Positions 53,926-62,547 of a DNA stretch of 64,000 nucleotides are shown here, in pieces. The DNA is taken from positions 5,056,001-5,120,000 of the forward strand of contig NZ_OY762929.1 of assembly GCF_963666675.1 (NCBI RefSeq), written 5' to 3'. Origin of the DNA: an uncultured Desulfobacter sp. Lineage in GTDB: Bacteria > Desulfobacterota > Desulfobacteria > Desulfobacterales > Desulfobacteraceae. Position numbers and translations under genes: made by a program. The notes under the pieces are model-generated. The model did no database searches. It saw nothing but the letters and a program-made list of their open reading frames with translations, and was not told where the DNA came from. Position 1 is the first letter of the stretch, and each line of letters opens with the position of its first letter.

Positions 53926-55131
53926 TTACCTCCCTCTATATGCGTTTTGGATGGGATCAATTGGTTTGGCCGGTTTCATTTCCGGTCCGTACCAGATTCG
54001 GTCAAGGTTCCATGGCATAAACCAGATGTCGAGGCGCTGGCCGGGTAAGGCGTCTGCCACCTCATAGGACCGCTTTTTAAGCCTGACGGTATTATTCAGG
54101 TAAACTTTGCACCGGCGCTTCATTCTAAATAAAGGCTCGATATCAATCGTTTCCGGTAGAGGGATGCAGGCACTTTGATGCCCAAGCCGTTTCTGCAAAG
54201 GGGTCATGCCCAGGCTGCTGTGAATACGCCGATGATAAGTCGACAGCCATTGTGAAAAGGCCTTGTTCAACCCGTCCAGAGTATGGGCCGGGGCATTTTT
54301 GCCCTCAAGGAACTGATCCCGGACGGTCCGGAAGAATCGTTCCACTTTACCCCTTCCCCTGGGTTGGCCCGGCGGCGTATGGATCAGATGGATACCCAGG
54401 TTGGCACAAACAAATTTAAGATGCTTGCTTGCGTAACAGGCCCCGTTGTCCGTATAGAACCGACGCGGCTTGCCATGGGTTCGAACGGTGGCCATCAGTG
54501 CCATCATCATTACCTCGGTGCCCTCACTGGTAAAAAAACCGGCATGAACCACATATCTTGTGGCATCGTCAATAATGGCATGCAGATAGGTTTTGCGTTT
54601 TTGGCTGTTCACTCTGATCTTTGGGCCGTGAAGAAAGTCTGCAGTCCACATTTGACCAAAGAACTGATATTGAAAGGGTCGAGCCGGATCATGCACCGTC
54701 AAATGGGGATCTCGTTGAAGGTTGCATGTCCGGGCAAAGCGATAAAGCGTGGAACGGGCCGGAGACTGCATATCCCAGACTTTATCCTGAACCAGCTGTT
54801 CGATCAAACGGGCAAAAGTCCATCTGGGATGTTCCTGCCGCAGTTGAAACAATCGGTCCGAGATCGCCCTGGGTACGGCATGGTGGGTGCCGGTGTTTTT
54901 TCTTTGGGCATCGTTTAACGCCGGCAGGCCGCCGTTCCGATAACGATAAAACCATTTTCTTAAGGTTTCCGGAGAAAAGGACACAAATTGACCGTCAGGC
55001 CGGCGATACTGAACTCCGGCAATTCTGATCAGTGCCTCCTCCATGGTCTCTACCTCTTCATTTCGATGAAGAAGACTGCTGATAATGCCGTATCGCCAGA
55101 CAGCGAGATCGGCTGGGTCAGGTATTGGCAT
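53926..55131 (-). CDS. DDE transposase partnered with ExeA-type ATPase
   Basis: 401 aa. N-terminal HTH (SFSPETLRKWFYRYRNGGLP) plus a second HTH (RLFQLRQEHPRWTFARLIEQ), then the rve core with Asp in QMWTADFLHG, Asp in FYTDNGACYAS and Glu in GRGKVERFFRTVRDQF. A Mu-type C-terminal beta segment is present (KVYLNNTVRLKKRSYEVAD). ATG at 55131 is preferred because AAGGAGG precedes it and it excludes 86 residues that would overlap the zinc-protein gene. Confidence 0.85.
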   Translation of the reverse strand: MPIPDPADLAVWRYGIISSLLHRNEEVETMEEALIRIAGVQYRRPDGQFVSFSPETLRKWFYRYRNGGLPALNDAQRKNTGTHHAVPRAISDRLFQLRQEHPRWTFARLIEQLVQDKVWDMQSPARSTLYRFARTCNLQRDPHLTVHDPARPFQYQFFGQMWTADFLHGPKIRVNSQKRKTYLHAIIDDATRYVVHAGFFTSEGTEVMMMALMATVRTHGKPRRFYTDNGACYASKHLKFVCANLGIHLIHTPPGQPRGRGKVERFFRTVRDQFLEGKNAPAHTLDGLNKAFSQWLSTYHRRIHSSLGMTPLQKRLGHQSACIPLPETIDIEPLFRMKRRCKVYLNNTVRLKKRSYEVADALPGQRLDIWFMPWNLDRIWYGPEMKPAKPIDPIQNAYRGR

Positions 55132-55189
55132 GACCACCTCCTTAATTGATAGTTGGAATTGGTGGCATATCAACATAACCGACTGTAAT

Positions 55190-55687
55190 TTAACAATGTA
55201 TGTTTTGTGTTGATGGTAATTTAACCCATCTTCCAGGGAAAAAACTCTGGGAAACATCCCTGGTAAAGTCCGGCCAGAAGGAGGGCGGATCCGGCCCCCA
55301 TTCGGCAACAGTCTTTTCCCGGGAAAACCAGGGCATGAATTTTTGAGAAAAGATCCTGAGCCGTTTAGCAACACCCCGGGTGCACCCAAAGAATCTTGCC
55401 GTCTGTGCCTGGTTCATTCCGGCACTGACCATGGCTGCGCAGCAGCATATCGCCTCAAGGGTGTGACGGACGACCGGCATGATGGATTCAGGAAGAACAG
55501 AAAAACTTTTCCATGGACACAGGGGCGATTTGCACAAATAGCGCTGAACCCTTATTTCTGTGTCGTCTTGGGGATGATTTCGCGGATAGGTTCCGTTGCG
55601 GATGGTCAAAGAACTCGAACAATGGCAGCAACGAACCTGTTGTTTTTCCTTGGCAGATGACTGATTTCTTATTATGCTTTCTTTCAT
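55190..55687 (-). CDS. Zinc-ribbon HTH protein of the three-gene transposon
   Basis: 165 aa. Zinc ribbon in RCCHCSSSLTIRNGTYPRNH and RYLCKSPLCPWKSFSVLPES (C-x2-C and C-x4-C pairs), then a helix-turn-helix SAGMNQAQTARFFGCTRGVA KRL. It resembles the DNA-binding front half of zinc-finger transposases and may be the end-recognition subunit. Family name uncertain. First gene of the transposon operon. Confidence 0.55.
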   Translation of the reverse strand: MKESIIRNQSSAKEKQQVRCCHCSSSLTIRNGTYPRNHPQDDTEIRVQRYLCKSPLCPWKSFSVLPESIMPVVRHTLEAICCCAAMVSAGMNQAQTARFFGCTRGVAKRLRIFSQKFMPWFSREKTVAEWGPDPPSFWPDFTRDVSQSFFPGRWVKLPSTQNIHC

Positions 55688-56031
55688 AAGCAGGGTCGGG
55701 GTTGTGGTGGTGATGGTTTTGGCGAACTTAATCTATACCACAATCCCCCCCTCTTATCCCCCCCAAAGGGGGGAGGAGGATGCCAAGGCATCGGGCGGTT
55801 CCTGCTGTCTACCGATGTGCCTTTTCTTTTTTAAAAAATCTTATTTAACAAGCTCATTATTTTCTCAGAAAATGTAACGATAGGTGGGATTTTTAGATGA
55901 TATAGAGGTACTGTAGGGAAAGAATTAACAGCTGTATGTGAGATGATACCCTTGGAAGTGGGTGTATGCGGTATTTGAATTCCCTTTTAATTGTCTGCTC
56001 ACGGACCAATTAACCGCAACCGGAACAATTG

Positions 56032-56067
56032 AAAGCCCCCTCCTGGTTTTGCTTAGGAGGGGGCTTT
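56032..56067. terminator. Bidirectional terminator
   Basis: AAAGCCCCCTCC pairs perfectly with GGAGGGGGCTTT across a 12 base loop. It separates the transposon side from the 3' end of the YwgA-like gene. The rest of 55813-56133 is AT-rich without a supportable gene. Confidence 0.75.
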
Positions 56068-56133
56068 GTTGTAGAGTGATGTGCCGTATTATCGTTATTA
56101 AAATTGTGTCATTAAATTATCAGTGCCCAGTTT

Positions 56134-56637
56134 CTAATTTAAAAGTGGAGTGACTTGAGTGTATGCCTTCTTTATAGCATCGTCACTATACCGTGACCCT
56201 TTCCAGTTTTTGAATTCATTCAGCACCGTTAACTCATCAGCTTTCAATCCAACATTTTTCAATGCCTGATGGCAATAGATAACGGTCCCGGTTATTTCCA
56301 TGGAATCAAAGGAAAAATCGTTTGCTACGGCTTTTGAAAAAGCGTCTAATTTATCTGAGACCGTATCGATATCACCAATCTCATTATTCAATTGGATATT
56401 GTTTGTTAATTGATAAGAATTCCCTTTTAATTCCAGGTCATCCCACAATACCAAATCTTCCAACTCAATTTTCAATTCAGATGAATATGGCCCATAGATA
56501 TAGGGCTCGAATTTGTATCGAAGTGGAACACCAACTTCTTTTAAAAAGTGAACAATTTTTTGGATATTAATTTTTGTTAAAGGGATCTCTTTTTGCTTCA
56601 TTAAGAAGAGAATGTTTTTTAAGAGTTCTTTTTTCAT
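56134..56637 (-). CDS. YwgA/Panacea-like protein
   Basis: 167 aa. The N-terminal INIQKIVHFLKEVGVPLRYK then FEPYIYGPYSSELKIELEDL follows the pattern K-x-Q-KI-x-Y/H-x-L...F...YGPYS of the YwgA and SocA/Panacea (DUF4065) families. The C-terminal part is helical and ends NWKGSRYSDDAIKKAYTQV. AGGAG lies 8 bases before the ATG. It follows the HD-phosphohydrolase gene by 17 bases, the same pairing as ywfO-ywgA in Bacillus. Panacea-type proteins often act as antitoxin-like partners; whether this one restrains the HD enzyme is inference. Confidence 0.6.
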   Translation of the reverse strand: MKKELLKNILFLMKQKEIPLTKINIQKIVHFLKEVGVPLRYKFEPYIYGPYSSELKIELEDLVLWDDLELKGNSYQLTNNIQLNNEIGDIDTVSDKLDAFSKAVANDFSFDSMEITGTVIYCHQALKNVGLKADELTVLNEFKNWKGSRYSDDAIKKAYTQVTPLLN

Positions 56638-56654
56638 TTTATTACTCCTGATAT

Positions 56655-58007
56655 CTATACATCTTTTAATTCTTTGAAAAATTCAAAAGTCTTTCGGCTC
56701 AATTCAAGCGCCTTTTCTTGATGCCTTTTCAATGTGTAGATTCTGAAGATTTCTATTGGTTTTACAAGCTGGTTTAATATGTTGGAATAATCCAGTATAT
56801 TCTCAGGTTCTGGTTTATCATTAACGATCAATCCAAGTGGATATTGATCAGAAACCATATCCGTTTTTTGCAAAAGCTTGGAAACTTTTAAAACTTTTTT
56901 GTATCTAAAAAAGTCCTTATTTTCTTCCAATTCATCTGCCAGCCCTTTAAGAATGCCTTTGTATTCATGCATATTGTCGCCATCAGCAGCTTTGATGTGA
57001 TCAAAAACTGGGACTAGATGTTCCTGACGCATTAACATTTTTGCCCAAATATTACCACCCTTAATATAGTCAGCTTTGATCAGTTCGAAAATGCTATAGT
57101 CATCAAAAATTTCAAATTGATCAAAATCCATCGATTTGATTTTATCGTTTTTGTCAAACTTAATGAATTCTGGAAATCTGTCTTCATCTTTCAAAAATTC
57201 AATATATTTCTTTAAAGTGATATCATATCCAGAACGAGTACGATGGTAAGGGACTTGTAAATTGTAATGGTACCGTGCCATTAAAAATGATTCAACGAGA
57301 TATACATTTTTTTCTTCAATACACAACTGGGGTAGTCCGTATTGGTTTTCTCGTAAAAAGAATGACTGGATGTATCGCTTATAATCGTATTCACCATATT
57401 TGACACCGCAAACATAAGAATCTCTTAAGAGATAATCTGCACGGTCTGCATCCAATTGGCCGGAGACAATATTTTTTAAAATAAAATATTCTCCAAGAGG
57501 TTTATCATCCAACAGCATGGCGACAATTTGCGGATCAATATCCCTTTCTTCAATAGCCTGTCTTATCGGGGGGTAATTTTTGATAATATACTGGCCCAGT
57601 CGTTCATGCGAGGCTTTCCCTTCGAGAATTAGGTTTTCAGCGGCATGGGAAAATGGGAGGTGTCCAATATCGTGCAATAATGTGGCAAACCTTAAAATCT
57701 GTAGTTTATTTGCGATATCACTGAGTTGGTCTTCAGTATTTTTTGAAAGTAGAGCAGGGTCGCTATTTGCGTATATATTGAGAAAAATTTCTGTTGCTAC
57801 GTTTAATACTCCAATGGAATGTGTGAACCTGGAATGTTCAGCTGAAGGGTAAACATATTTAGTTAACGCCAATTGGTGAATCCGCCTAAGCCTTTGGAAT
57901 ATAGGTGTATCTATGATTTTAAGTTCTGAATCATTCAATTCGATAAATCCATAAATCGGATCTCTAAATCTATGTTTTCTTTTTCCAAATTTCTTAAAAA
58001 TATCCAT
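56655..58007 (-). CDS. HD-domain phosphohydrolase, dNTPase/YwfO-like
   Basis: About 450 aa of the SAMHD1/YwfO-like HD superfamily. Start motif HRFRDPIYGFIELNDSELKI and IIDTPIFQRLRRIHQLALT. The first metal His is in SAEHSRFTHSIGV, the HD pair in RFATLLHDIGHLPFSHAAE and the distal Asp in QLDADRADYLLRDSYVCG. These enzymes hydrolyse dNTPs to deoxynucleosides and triphosphate. The ATG at 58007 fits the domain start; a TTG at 58031 would add eight residues. No clear ribosome site precedes either. Placed between the tRNA-side att end and the YwgA-like gene: a cargo position. Confidence 0.8.
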   Translation of the reverse strand: MDIFKKFGKRKHRFRDPIYGFIELNDSELKIIDTPIFQRLRRIHQLALTKYVYPSAEHSRFTHSIGVLNVATEIFLNIYANSDPALLSKNTEDQLSDIANKLQILRFATLLHDIGHLPFSHAAENLILEGKASHERLGQYIIKNYPPIRQAIEERDIDPQIVAMLLDDKPLGEYFILKNIVSGQLDADRADYLLRDSYVCGVKYGEYDYKRYIQSFFLRENQYGLPQLCIEEKNVYLVESFLMARYHYNLQVPYHRTRSGYDITLKKYIEFLKDEDRFPEFIKFDKNDKIKSMDFDQFEIFDDYSIFELIKADYIKGGNIWAKMLMRQEHLVPVFDHIKAADGDNMHEYKGILKGLADELEENKDFFRYKKVLKVSKLLQKTDMVSDQYPLGLIVNDKPEPENILDYSNILNQLVKPIEIFRIYTLKRHQEKALELSRKTFEFFKELKDV

Positions 58008-58201
58008 TGGTGTTGAGACGTCCGTTTTCAATATTCACAATCAAATGACAGATCGATGGCAGTGGTTCGATAATTTGAGCTTAGCTATATGCAAACTCCC
58101 TGATGAGTTTAACAAACCACTGAACAAGCATGTTGTCAATAGCATATTTCCTGCATTTTAATCGTCACGCGTTTTACCTGGAATTACCCCTATTTTATAA
58201 T

Positions 58202-58227
58202 AAAGGTTGGAAATAGGGTTGGAAAAT
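58202..58227 (+). repeat. Right arm-type repeat of the integrative element
   Basis: 26 bases identical and in the same orientation as 35278-35303, with tandem GGTTGGAAA units, 58 bases from the right att core. A looser TTTACC...CCC similarity also precedes both copies. Confidence 0.75.
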
Positions 58228-58244
58228 CATTTACCAGAAAGCAA

Positions 58245-58274
58245 AAAGGCCTCCAGCGAATTGCTGAAAGCCTT
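58245..58274 (-). terminator. Replacement terminator for tRNA-Glu supplied by the element
   Basis: On the minus strand AAGGCTTTCAGC and GCTGGAGGCCTT form a stem followed by TTTTGC, just past the tRNA 3' end. The element thus restores both the tRNA sequence and a terminator after displacing the native one to 35080. Confidence 0.65.
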
Positions 58275-58285
58275 GATAGTCTAAG

Positions 58286-58360
58286 TGGTGATCCCACCGG
58301 GAATCGAACCCGGGTTTCCGGCGTGAGAGGCCAGCGTCCTGACCGCTAGACGATGGGACC
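58286..58360 (-). tRNA. tRNA-Glu (CUC), intact; contains attR
   Basis: 75 nt including encoded CCA. Acceptor stem GGTCCCA pairs with TGGGATC (one mismatch/wobble), D arm CGTCTAGCGGTCAGGACG, anticodon loop CTCTCAC with anticodon CTC, and T arm CCGGGTTCGATTCCCGG. The 3' 47 bases are repeated at 35118-35164, marking it as the integration site. Confidence 0.95.
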
Positions 58361-58550
58361 ATATGTCACTTTAGAAGTGATTATTTATACTGGTTGGACT
58401 TAAAAGTCAATAAAAATTAAGCTCAAAATATCCCAGAGTAACGGAATATCCATACGTTTAAAACGTTTTATCTTCTGATTTGGGTGCGGCTCTTTTACGA
58501 CATGTCTGACCAAAGCTGGTAGTCATGATATTTGCCATTCTTTGCCAGCA

Positions 58551-60122
58551 TTACTTGATCACTTTTAGATGCCCCCGTCGTTTCGGTGAAGGTTTTGGTA
58601 GCTTTGTAGCCGGAACCTCACCATGTTGATAAAGAGCCCGGTGATTACGTTCGTATTCGCAGGCTTCATGAAAATTCCAATACTCATCAAAATCGTTACT
58701 ACTCCGCAAGGCACGCAGACGCAACACTGCTTCAGCACTGGACAACCGCCATTTGGCACCAGTTATATCCATTCGGTCCTTTACAAGATGACGACATGCG
58801 CCCTCAATAACTCCTGTGGCAATAGGGAGGCCAAGGTCAAGATAATGATGGTATTCAAGGTACGGTGCTTTATTTTTCAAATACGTTGCGCAGGCTTCTA
58901 CAGGTTTACGTTGTTTGTCTGTAAATTTTTTTAATGTAGCACTTCTACGCATCCCCCCTGCCATCAATCCGGCCTTGCCATCGAGTACTTTAGCCAAGCG
59001 GTACTGGACCCATTTTTCAAGCTCCGGGCCGGATTTGGGATGAAATGCCCTGCCAGCTTTCCAGAGGTATTCAATAACATGAATAATATCAACAATGATC
59101 GTAAGGGCCACATTTTGTCTTTTGGCCATACGTTTCAGGATTCGTAGTTGTTGATTTTCGCCGTCCACTAAGGCAACCCAATGTTTTTCGTGGTTGGGAT
59201 CACGGTGGGAGGCCTCAGAAAAGGCCGATGCAATGACCTGCTCGGCTGATTTTTCAAGGCTTGCCCATACACGCTTTTGTTCCGGGTGAGGGCTTGTTTT
59301 TGTATTCGACTTGTCATTCCCCGGAAGCAAGTCTTGGGGCGTACGTTTAAACGTATCTATAGTATATACAGCGGCAACGGTTGCCATTCGCTTGGCATTT
59401 TTCTTTTCCCCTTTGGATAGCCGGCTTTCCATCTGAGGCTTTCGTTTCCGGGCAGCTTTCCGGGTTTGTTCCCGCAGGTCCTGCTCATGCATTACCACGC
59501 CCTTACCATCGGTGGTGATTACCAGTATTGGACCAGTAACTGTCTCATCCGCCGGGCTGCATTGCCGTATTTCATAAAATGCGTCAAAATCCCGAGCTGC
59601 TCGCTGTGTTAACTCTTCTACCTGACGTTTGGGAATATCGGCTCCAGTGGTTTTCTTGATCGTTTCGACAGTCTCGTCAAAAGAACTCTTTGAAGCGTTT
59701 TCAGCCACACGGCGACGAAGTTCGAGGGAATAAAGTTCTGGGGGAAGATTCAATCGGGCATCCAACGGGTGCAAACTTGCCACGCCCTTGTTTCCATATC
59801 CGGCACGACTTTCCGATACCGTTCCAAATACGGTTTCGATTTTTCGATCCTGTGGCCTCACTTTCGGTCGAACAATGCCATCGGCTCCACAGACCGGCTC
59901 TTCACAATGACTGGGACCGAGCTTGTCTAAATGTTCCTGAAGCAGGATGCGCATCAGCTCACGTCCTCGTTTTTCAAGTTCTTGTTCCAAATCACTGAGT
60001 TTCACTGAATGATTCTCCTTGGAATTAAGAAAATTGACAATATCATCATAGCATTTTTGCCCCGGATCAATGACGGGGGAAGGTAAATGCTCCACAGCAG
60101 AAAGGGAAACCGCTGGATTCAT
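58551..60122 (-). CDS. ISKra4-family transposase
   Basis: 523 aa. RKIETVFGTVSESRAGYGNK and the helical SLELRRRVAENASKSSFDET are the ISKra4 N-terminal features. The catalytic region has VITTDGKGVVM (first Asp), a second Asp in HWVALVDGENQQL or TIIVDIIHVIEYLWKAG, and Glu in GVIEGACRHLVKDRMD, then GAKWRLSSAEAVLRLRAL, the family's C-terminal block. It is intact. Start overlaps the DruA-like stop by 4 bases (ATGA). Confidence 0.85.
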   Translation of the reverse strand: MNPAVSLSAVEHLPSPVIDPGQKCYDDIVNFLNSKENHSVKLSDLEQELEKRGRELMRILLQEHLDKLGPSHCEEPVCGADGIVRPKVRPQDRKIETVFGTVSESRAGYGNKGVASLHPLDARLNLPPELYSLELRRRVAENASKSSFDETVETIKKTTGADIPKRQVEELTQRAARDFDAFYEIRQCSPADETVTGPILVITTDGKGVVMHEQDLREQTRKAARKRKPQMESRLSKGEKKNAKRMATVAAVYTIDTFKRTPQDLLPGNDKSNTKTSPHPEQKRVWASLEKSAEQVIASAFSEASHRDPNHEKHWVALVDGENQQLRILKRMAKRQNVALTIIVDIIHVIEYLWKAGRAFHPKSGPELEKWVQYRLAKVLDGKAGLMAGGMRRSATLKKFTDKQRKPVEACATYLKNKAPYLEYHHYLDLGLPIATGVIEGACRHLVKDRMDITGAKWRLSSAEAVLRLRALRSSNDFDEYWNFHEACEYERNHRALYQHGEVPATKLPKPSPKRRGHLKVIK

Positions 60123-61006
60123 ATCCCCTCCCTGAGTTGGTGAACAGCATCTTTTTCCAGTGGATATACTAATATGGTTTTTACATCAGCGCCATGACGT
60201 TTGCCGAATCGGTCCATGCGCCCACGACCAGTGGTTTTCCCCAACTCAATCCAGGTCGATGCCCGATAACAGCCACCGTGGAATTGTTGTCGATCCACCA
60301 ATGTCTCTACCAGCATGGGTTTAAGACCATACTGCTGTTCCCAATCATCTCTGAGTTCCCGGAGACTACATGACAGTATCATGCTCGCTAAATTTTGGAT
60401 GGGAGCAAGGATCAGAAAACGGCTGTTGTTCACCACCTTTTGTAGAGCGACCTTACGCCTTTCATCTGTCCAACCGATCCATTCATCGCGAGCACGCATC
60501 CGCCAGGCAGGGCTTGAGAACTGGATGCACCCCACAATTTCTCGATGGGGACGGTTTACATAAATCAGATACTGCAATCTGGCGCCAAAAGGCATTGCAT
60601 ATCCCAGGTAATGATGGCGACCGATGAGTTCCTTAAACAGATCCCTCTGCTCTCGATTCTGAACCCGCTGTATCTCAAGAGGTGTAAATTCTTCTACGCT
60701 GCCACGCAAAGTGCTGTGGGGTTGCTTACAGGGTGTTTGGGGAATACTCTTGTGAAAAACGATCTTTGTTTGTTGTTTCTTTTCAGGAAGGGTTAGAGCT
60801 CCCTTGGCCTCTAAAAGCTCCAAAAAATCACTACATTCCCGGACTTTTAGCCGATCATTAGGGCGTTTCCATTCCAGAAGTTCGCATACGGTATGTGCCA
60901 GTTCTCGTCGGCTAAGGCCTCCACAGGTAGCAACGACTTCCTGGATTAATGCGATTTCTTTACCGGTAAACTTTCGACCACAAAAGGTTTGTTGCTTGAT
61001 TTGCAT
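60119..61006 (-). CDS. DruA-like protein (DUF4338) associated with an IS
   Basis: 295 aa of the DUF4338 family, whose member DruA is a component of Druantia anti-phage systems. The N-terminal FTGKEIALIQEVVATCGGLS region is helical. The core is LFKELIGRHHYLGYAMPFGA, RLQYLIYVNRPHREIVGCIQ, then NSRFLILAPIQNLASMILSC and ETLVDRQQFHGGCYRASTWI with GKTTGRGRMDR. GGGAGG precedes the ATG. No druBCDE gene is near, and it is coupled to a transposase, so here it is more likely part of the IS than a defence operon (inference). Other DUF4338 genes are also found beside transposases. Confidence 0.8.
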   Translation of the reverse strand: MQIKQQTFCGRKFTGKEIALIQEVVATCGGLSRRELAHTVCELLEWKRPNDRLKVRECSDFLELLEAKGALTLPEKKQQTKIVFHKSIPQTPCKQPHSTLRGSVEEFTPLEIQRVQNREQRDLFKELIGRHHYLGYAMPFGARLQYLIYVNRPHREIVGCIQFSSPAWRMRARDEWIGWTDERRKVALQKVVNNSRFLILAPIQNLASMILSCSLRELRDDWEQQYGLKPMLVETLVDRQQFHGGCYRASTWIELGKTTGRGRMDRFGKRHGADVKTILVYPLEKDAVHQLREGI

Positions 61007-61201
61007 GTCATCTACCTCCCGCTATTCTTTCATAACGGAATTATGACTCGCTGTCCAGGAAATTTTTGCAATTTACATCAGATAGTCACTGACAAATGAA
61101 TTATCTTGCTGGAAAGCAGCATAAAAATAAGACTAACAACCCTGAACACCTTTAATGACCATGGCTTTCATATGTTTCAAAAGAGCCGCACCCTTCTGAT
61201 T

Positions 61202-61420
61202 TTACTTTGCATCAAAATTTTTACGGGTGCCCTTTTTGGCGCCCAGGGTAAAATAAAACAGCCAGCCGATGACCGGAACAATGGCCACAAGGTGCCATAC
61301 AAATTTTTCTTTGGGCGTTGAAAAATCTTTCTTAAGCAGATCGACCAATGCAAGCATGGTCAGGGCAAAGGATACGCCGACAATGAGAAGTACATACAAA
61401 ACAAGTTCTTTGGGTGTCAT
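61202..61420 (-). CDS. Small PLDc_N-type membrane protein
   Basis: 72 aa. TM1 at residues 4-28 (LVLYVLLIVGVSFALTMLAL) and TM2 at 42-60 (FVWHLVAIVPVIGWLFYFTL). The W-x-LVAIVPVIGWLFYF-x-LG pattern is that of the phospholipase_D-nuclease N-terminal (PLDc_N) family, here as a stand-alone protein without the PLD catalytic part. Function unknown. Sits between the IS and the transglycosylase on the same strand. Confidence 0.65.
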   Translation of the reverse strand: MTPKELVLYVLLIVGVSFALTMLALVDLLKKDFSTPKEKFVWHLVAIVPVIGWLFYFTLGAKKGTRKNFDAK

Positions 61421-61494
61421 TTAATTCTTCCGATTTTTAATAAACCAACGGATATTGGTCTTACGTTTTTGTTACAGACCAAACTATTGTGTCC

Positions 61495-62394
61495 TTATTT
61501 CAATTTATCTGAAATCTTGAGCAGTGCATCTACATAATAGTTGGAATGGTTGTACCGGAACAGGACTTCGTGCTGACGCTGACGGCTCAAGCCCGATTTC
61601 CAACCGTGGTGCTTTAAATAGTTGGCCACGGAAAAAATAGCGTCGTCATGGTTAAACAAATCCACCTTTCCATCCTTATTGCCGTCCCGGGCCAGCATTA
61701 AAGCATTGGAAGGCATGAATTGAGGGATACCCATGGCACCGGCGTAGGACCCCTTAACGGTAACGGGATCAATTCCTTCACGGTCGGCATAGCTGATCAA
61801 TGCTTTAAGCTCTTCATATCCCCACCTGCTTTTCTGATCCACTTTTTTATTAAACGCGGCACGCTCAGGTTTTTTATTATCCGATATCGCCGACCACACC
61901 CTTTCGGCAAGGTCTTTGTCCGTCAGCGCGGCCATGGTGGAGAGGGTATTCATCACCGTGCGCTTGCCAAGGTAGGTCCCCAGACGGGTTTCCACCAAAA
62001 GGATGGCAGTAATGATGGTTTTATCCACCGAAAACGTTTCCTGGGCTTTATCCAGGCTCGCCTTATGTGTGACCATATACTTTCGGGCATTGGCTATGGA
62101 TTTTGGAGAAGAGAACTGATCATAGTTAAGGCTGGATTCCGAATGAACAAAAAACAGGGAAACACCCCCGGGATCAAAGAAAACGGCTTCATTGCCAAAC
62201 AGATTTTTGGTCTTTTCCGGATCAAACCCGTCTTGAACGAGCCGCTGGGCAAGGCGGTCAAAATCTTTTGCCGGCCCCGCACCATCCGGTTCACCACCTT
62301 GTTGGGCACAGCAAATATTAACCGAAAAACAACAGACGATCAGCGCAACAACAACGCTCAGAATGAATTTGGAGGAGGGATCGAAATTTCTCAT
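61495..62394 (-). CDS. MltB-family lytic murein transglycosylase
   Basis: 299 aa periplasmic enzyme that cleaves peptidoglycan between MurNAc and GlcNAc. Signal peptide at residues 10-31 (FILSVVVALIVCCFSVNICC, cut near CAQQ). The SLT_2 domain has catalytic Glu in ITAILLVETRLGTYLGK, the GSYAGAMGIPQFMPSNAL signature, and DLFNHDDAIFSVANYLKHHG near the end. Length is near that of MltB-like proteins. Downstream of glnA on the same strand but separated by a terminator. Confidence 0.88.
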   Translation of the reverse strand: MRNFDPSSKFILSVVVALIVCCFSVNICCAQQGGEPDGAGPAKDFDRLAQRLVQDGFDPEKTKNLFGNEAVFFDPGGVSLFFVHSESSLNYDQFSSPKSIANARKYMVTHKASLDKAQETFSVDKTIITAILLVETRLGTYLGKRTVMNTLSTMAALTDKDLAERVWSAISDNKKPERAAFNKKVDQKSRWGYEELKALISYADREGIDPVTVKGSYAGAMGIPQFMPSNALMLARDGNKDGKVDLFNHDDAIFSVANYLKHHGWKSGLSRQRQHEVLFRYNHSNYYVDALLKISDKLK

Positions 62395-62547
62395 ATTTGG
62401 GGTATCTGCTCCCTTGCTGTAATAGTTTGAGGCAAGATATTGTCCTGTTGCAGGACCGTTCGACTGCTGACTATATAACGTATTTTGTTTTTGATTGCAT
62501 TAAAAAAGTGCAGGGACCAAAAGAGATCACAGGCGAAACAACACGAC

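Larger units (their letters stand above)
53021..55812 (-). mobile_element. Three-gene transposon with ExeA-type ATPase and DDE transposase
   Basis: Inverted repeats GTAGACAGCAG (53022-53032) and its complement CTGCTGTCTAC (55802-55812), each followed inwards by a short ACCGC block, bracket three minus-strand genes: a zinc-ribbon HTH protein, a DDE transposase and an AAA+ ATPase. No target duplication is seen. It is nested in the integrative element, between the second replication operon and the HD/YwgA-like pair. Confidence 0.65.
35118..58332 (+). mobile_element. tRNA-Glu-integrated phage-like element, 23.2 kb
   Basis: Bounded by 47 bp direct repeats derived from tRNA-Glu, with a tyrosine integrase next to the left end and 26 bp integrase-arm-type repeats inside both ends. 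The content is phage-like regulators (AlpA, Rha/KilAC), replication genes, a small terminase-like gene, two internal-virion-type proteins, and an accessory pair near the right end. No large terminase, portal, capsid, tail or lysis gene is present. It is a deleted prophage or a satellite-like element. Confidence 0.85.
58500..61050 (-). mobile_element. ISKra4-type element with DruA-like passenger (ends approximate)
   Basis: Two coupled minus-strand genes form the body. Possible inverted ends are GGTAGTCATGATATTTGCC near 58520 and the complement of GCGAGTCATAATTCCGTT near 61040; the similarity is partial, so the boundaries are only approximate and no target duplication was found. Confidence 0.5.

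Noticed and set aside
54283..54918. 211 aa plus-strand frame
   Set aside because: Antisense of the DDE transposase at 53926-55131.
60119..61006. A full Druantia defence system
   Set aside because: Only a DruA-like gene is present; no large helicase or other Druantia component flanks it, and it is coupled to a transposase.
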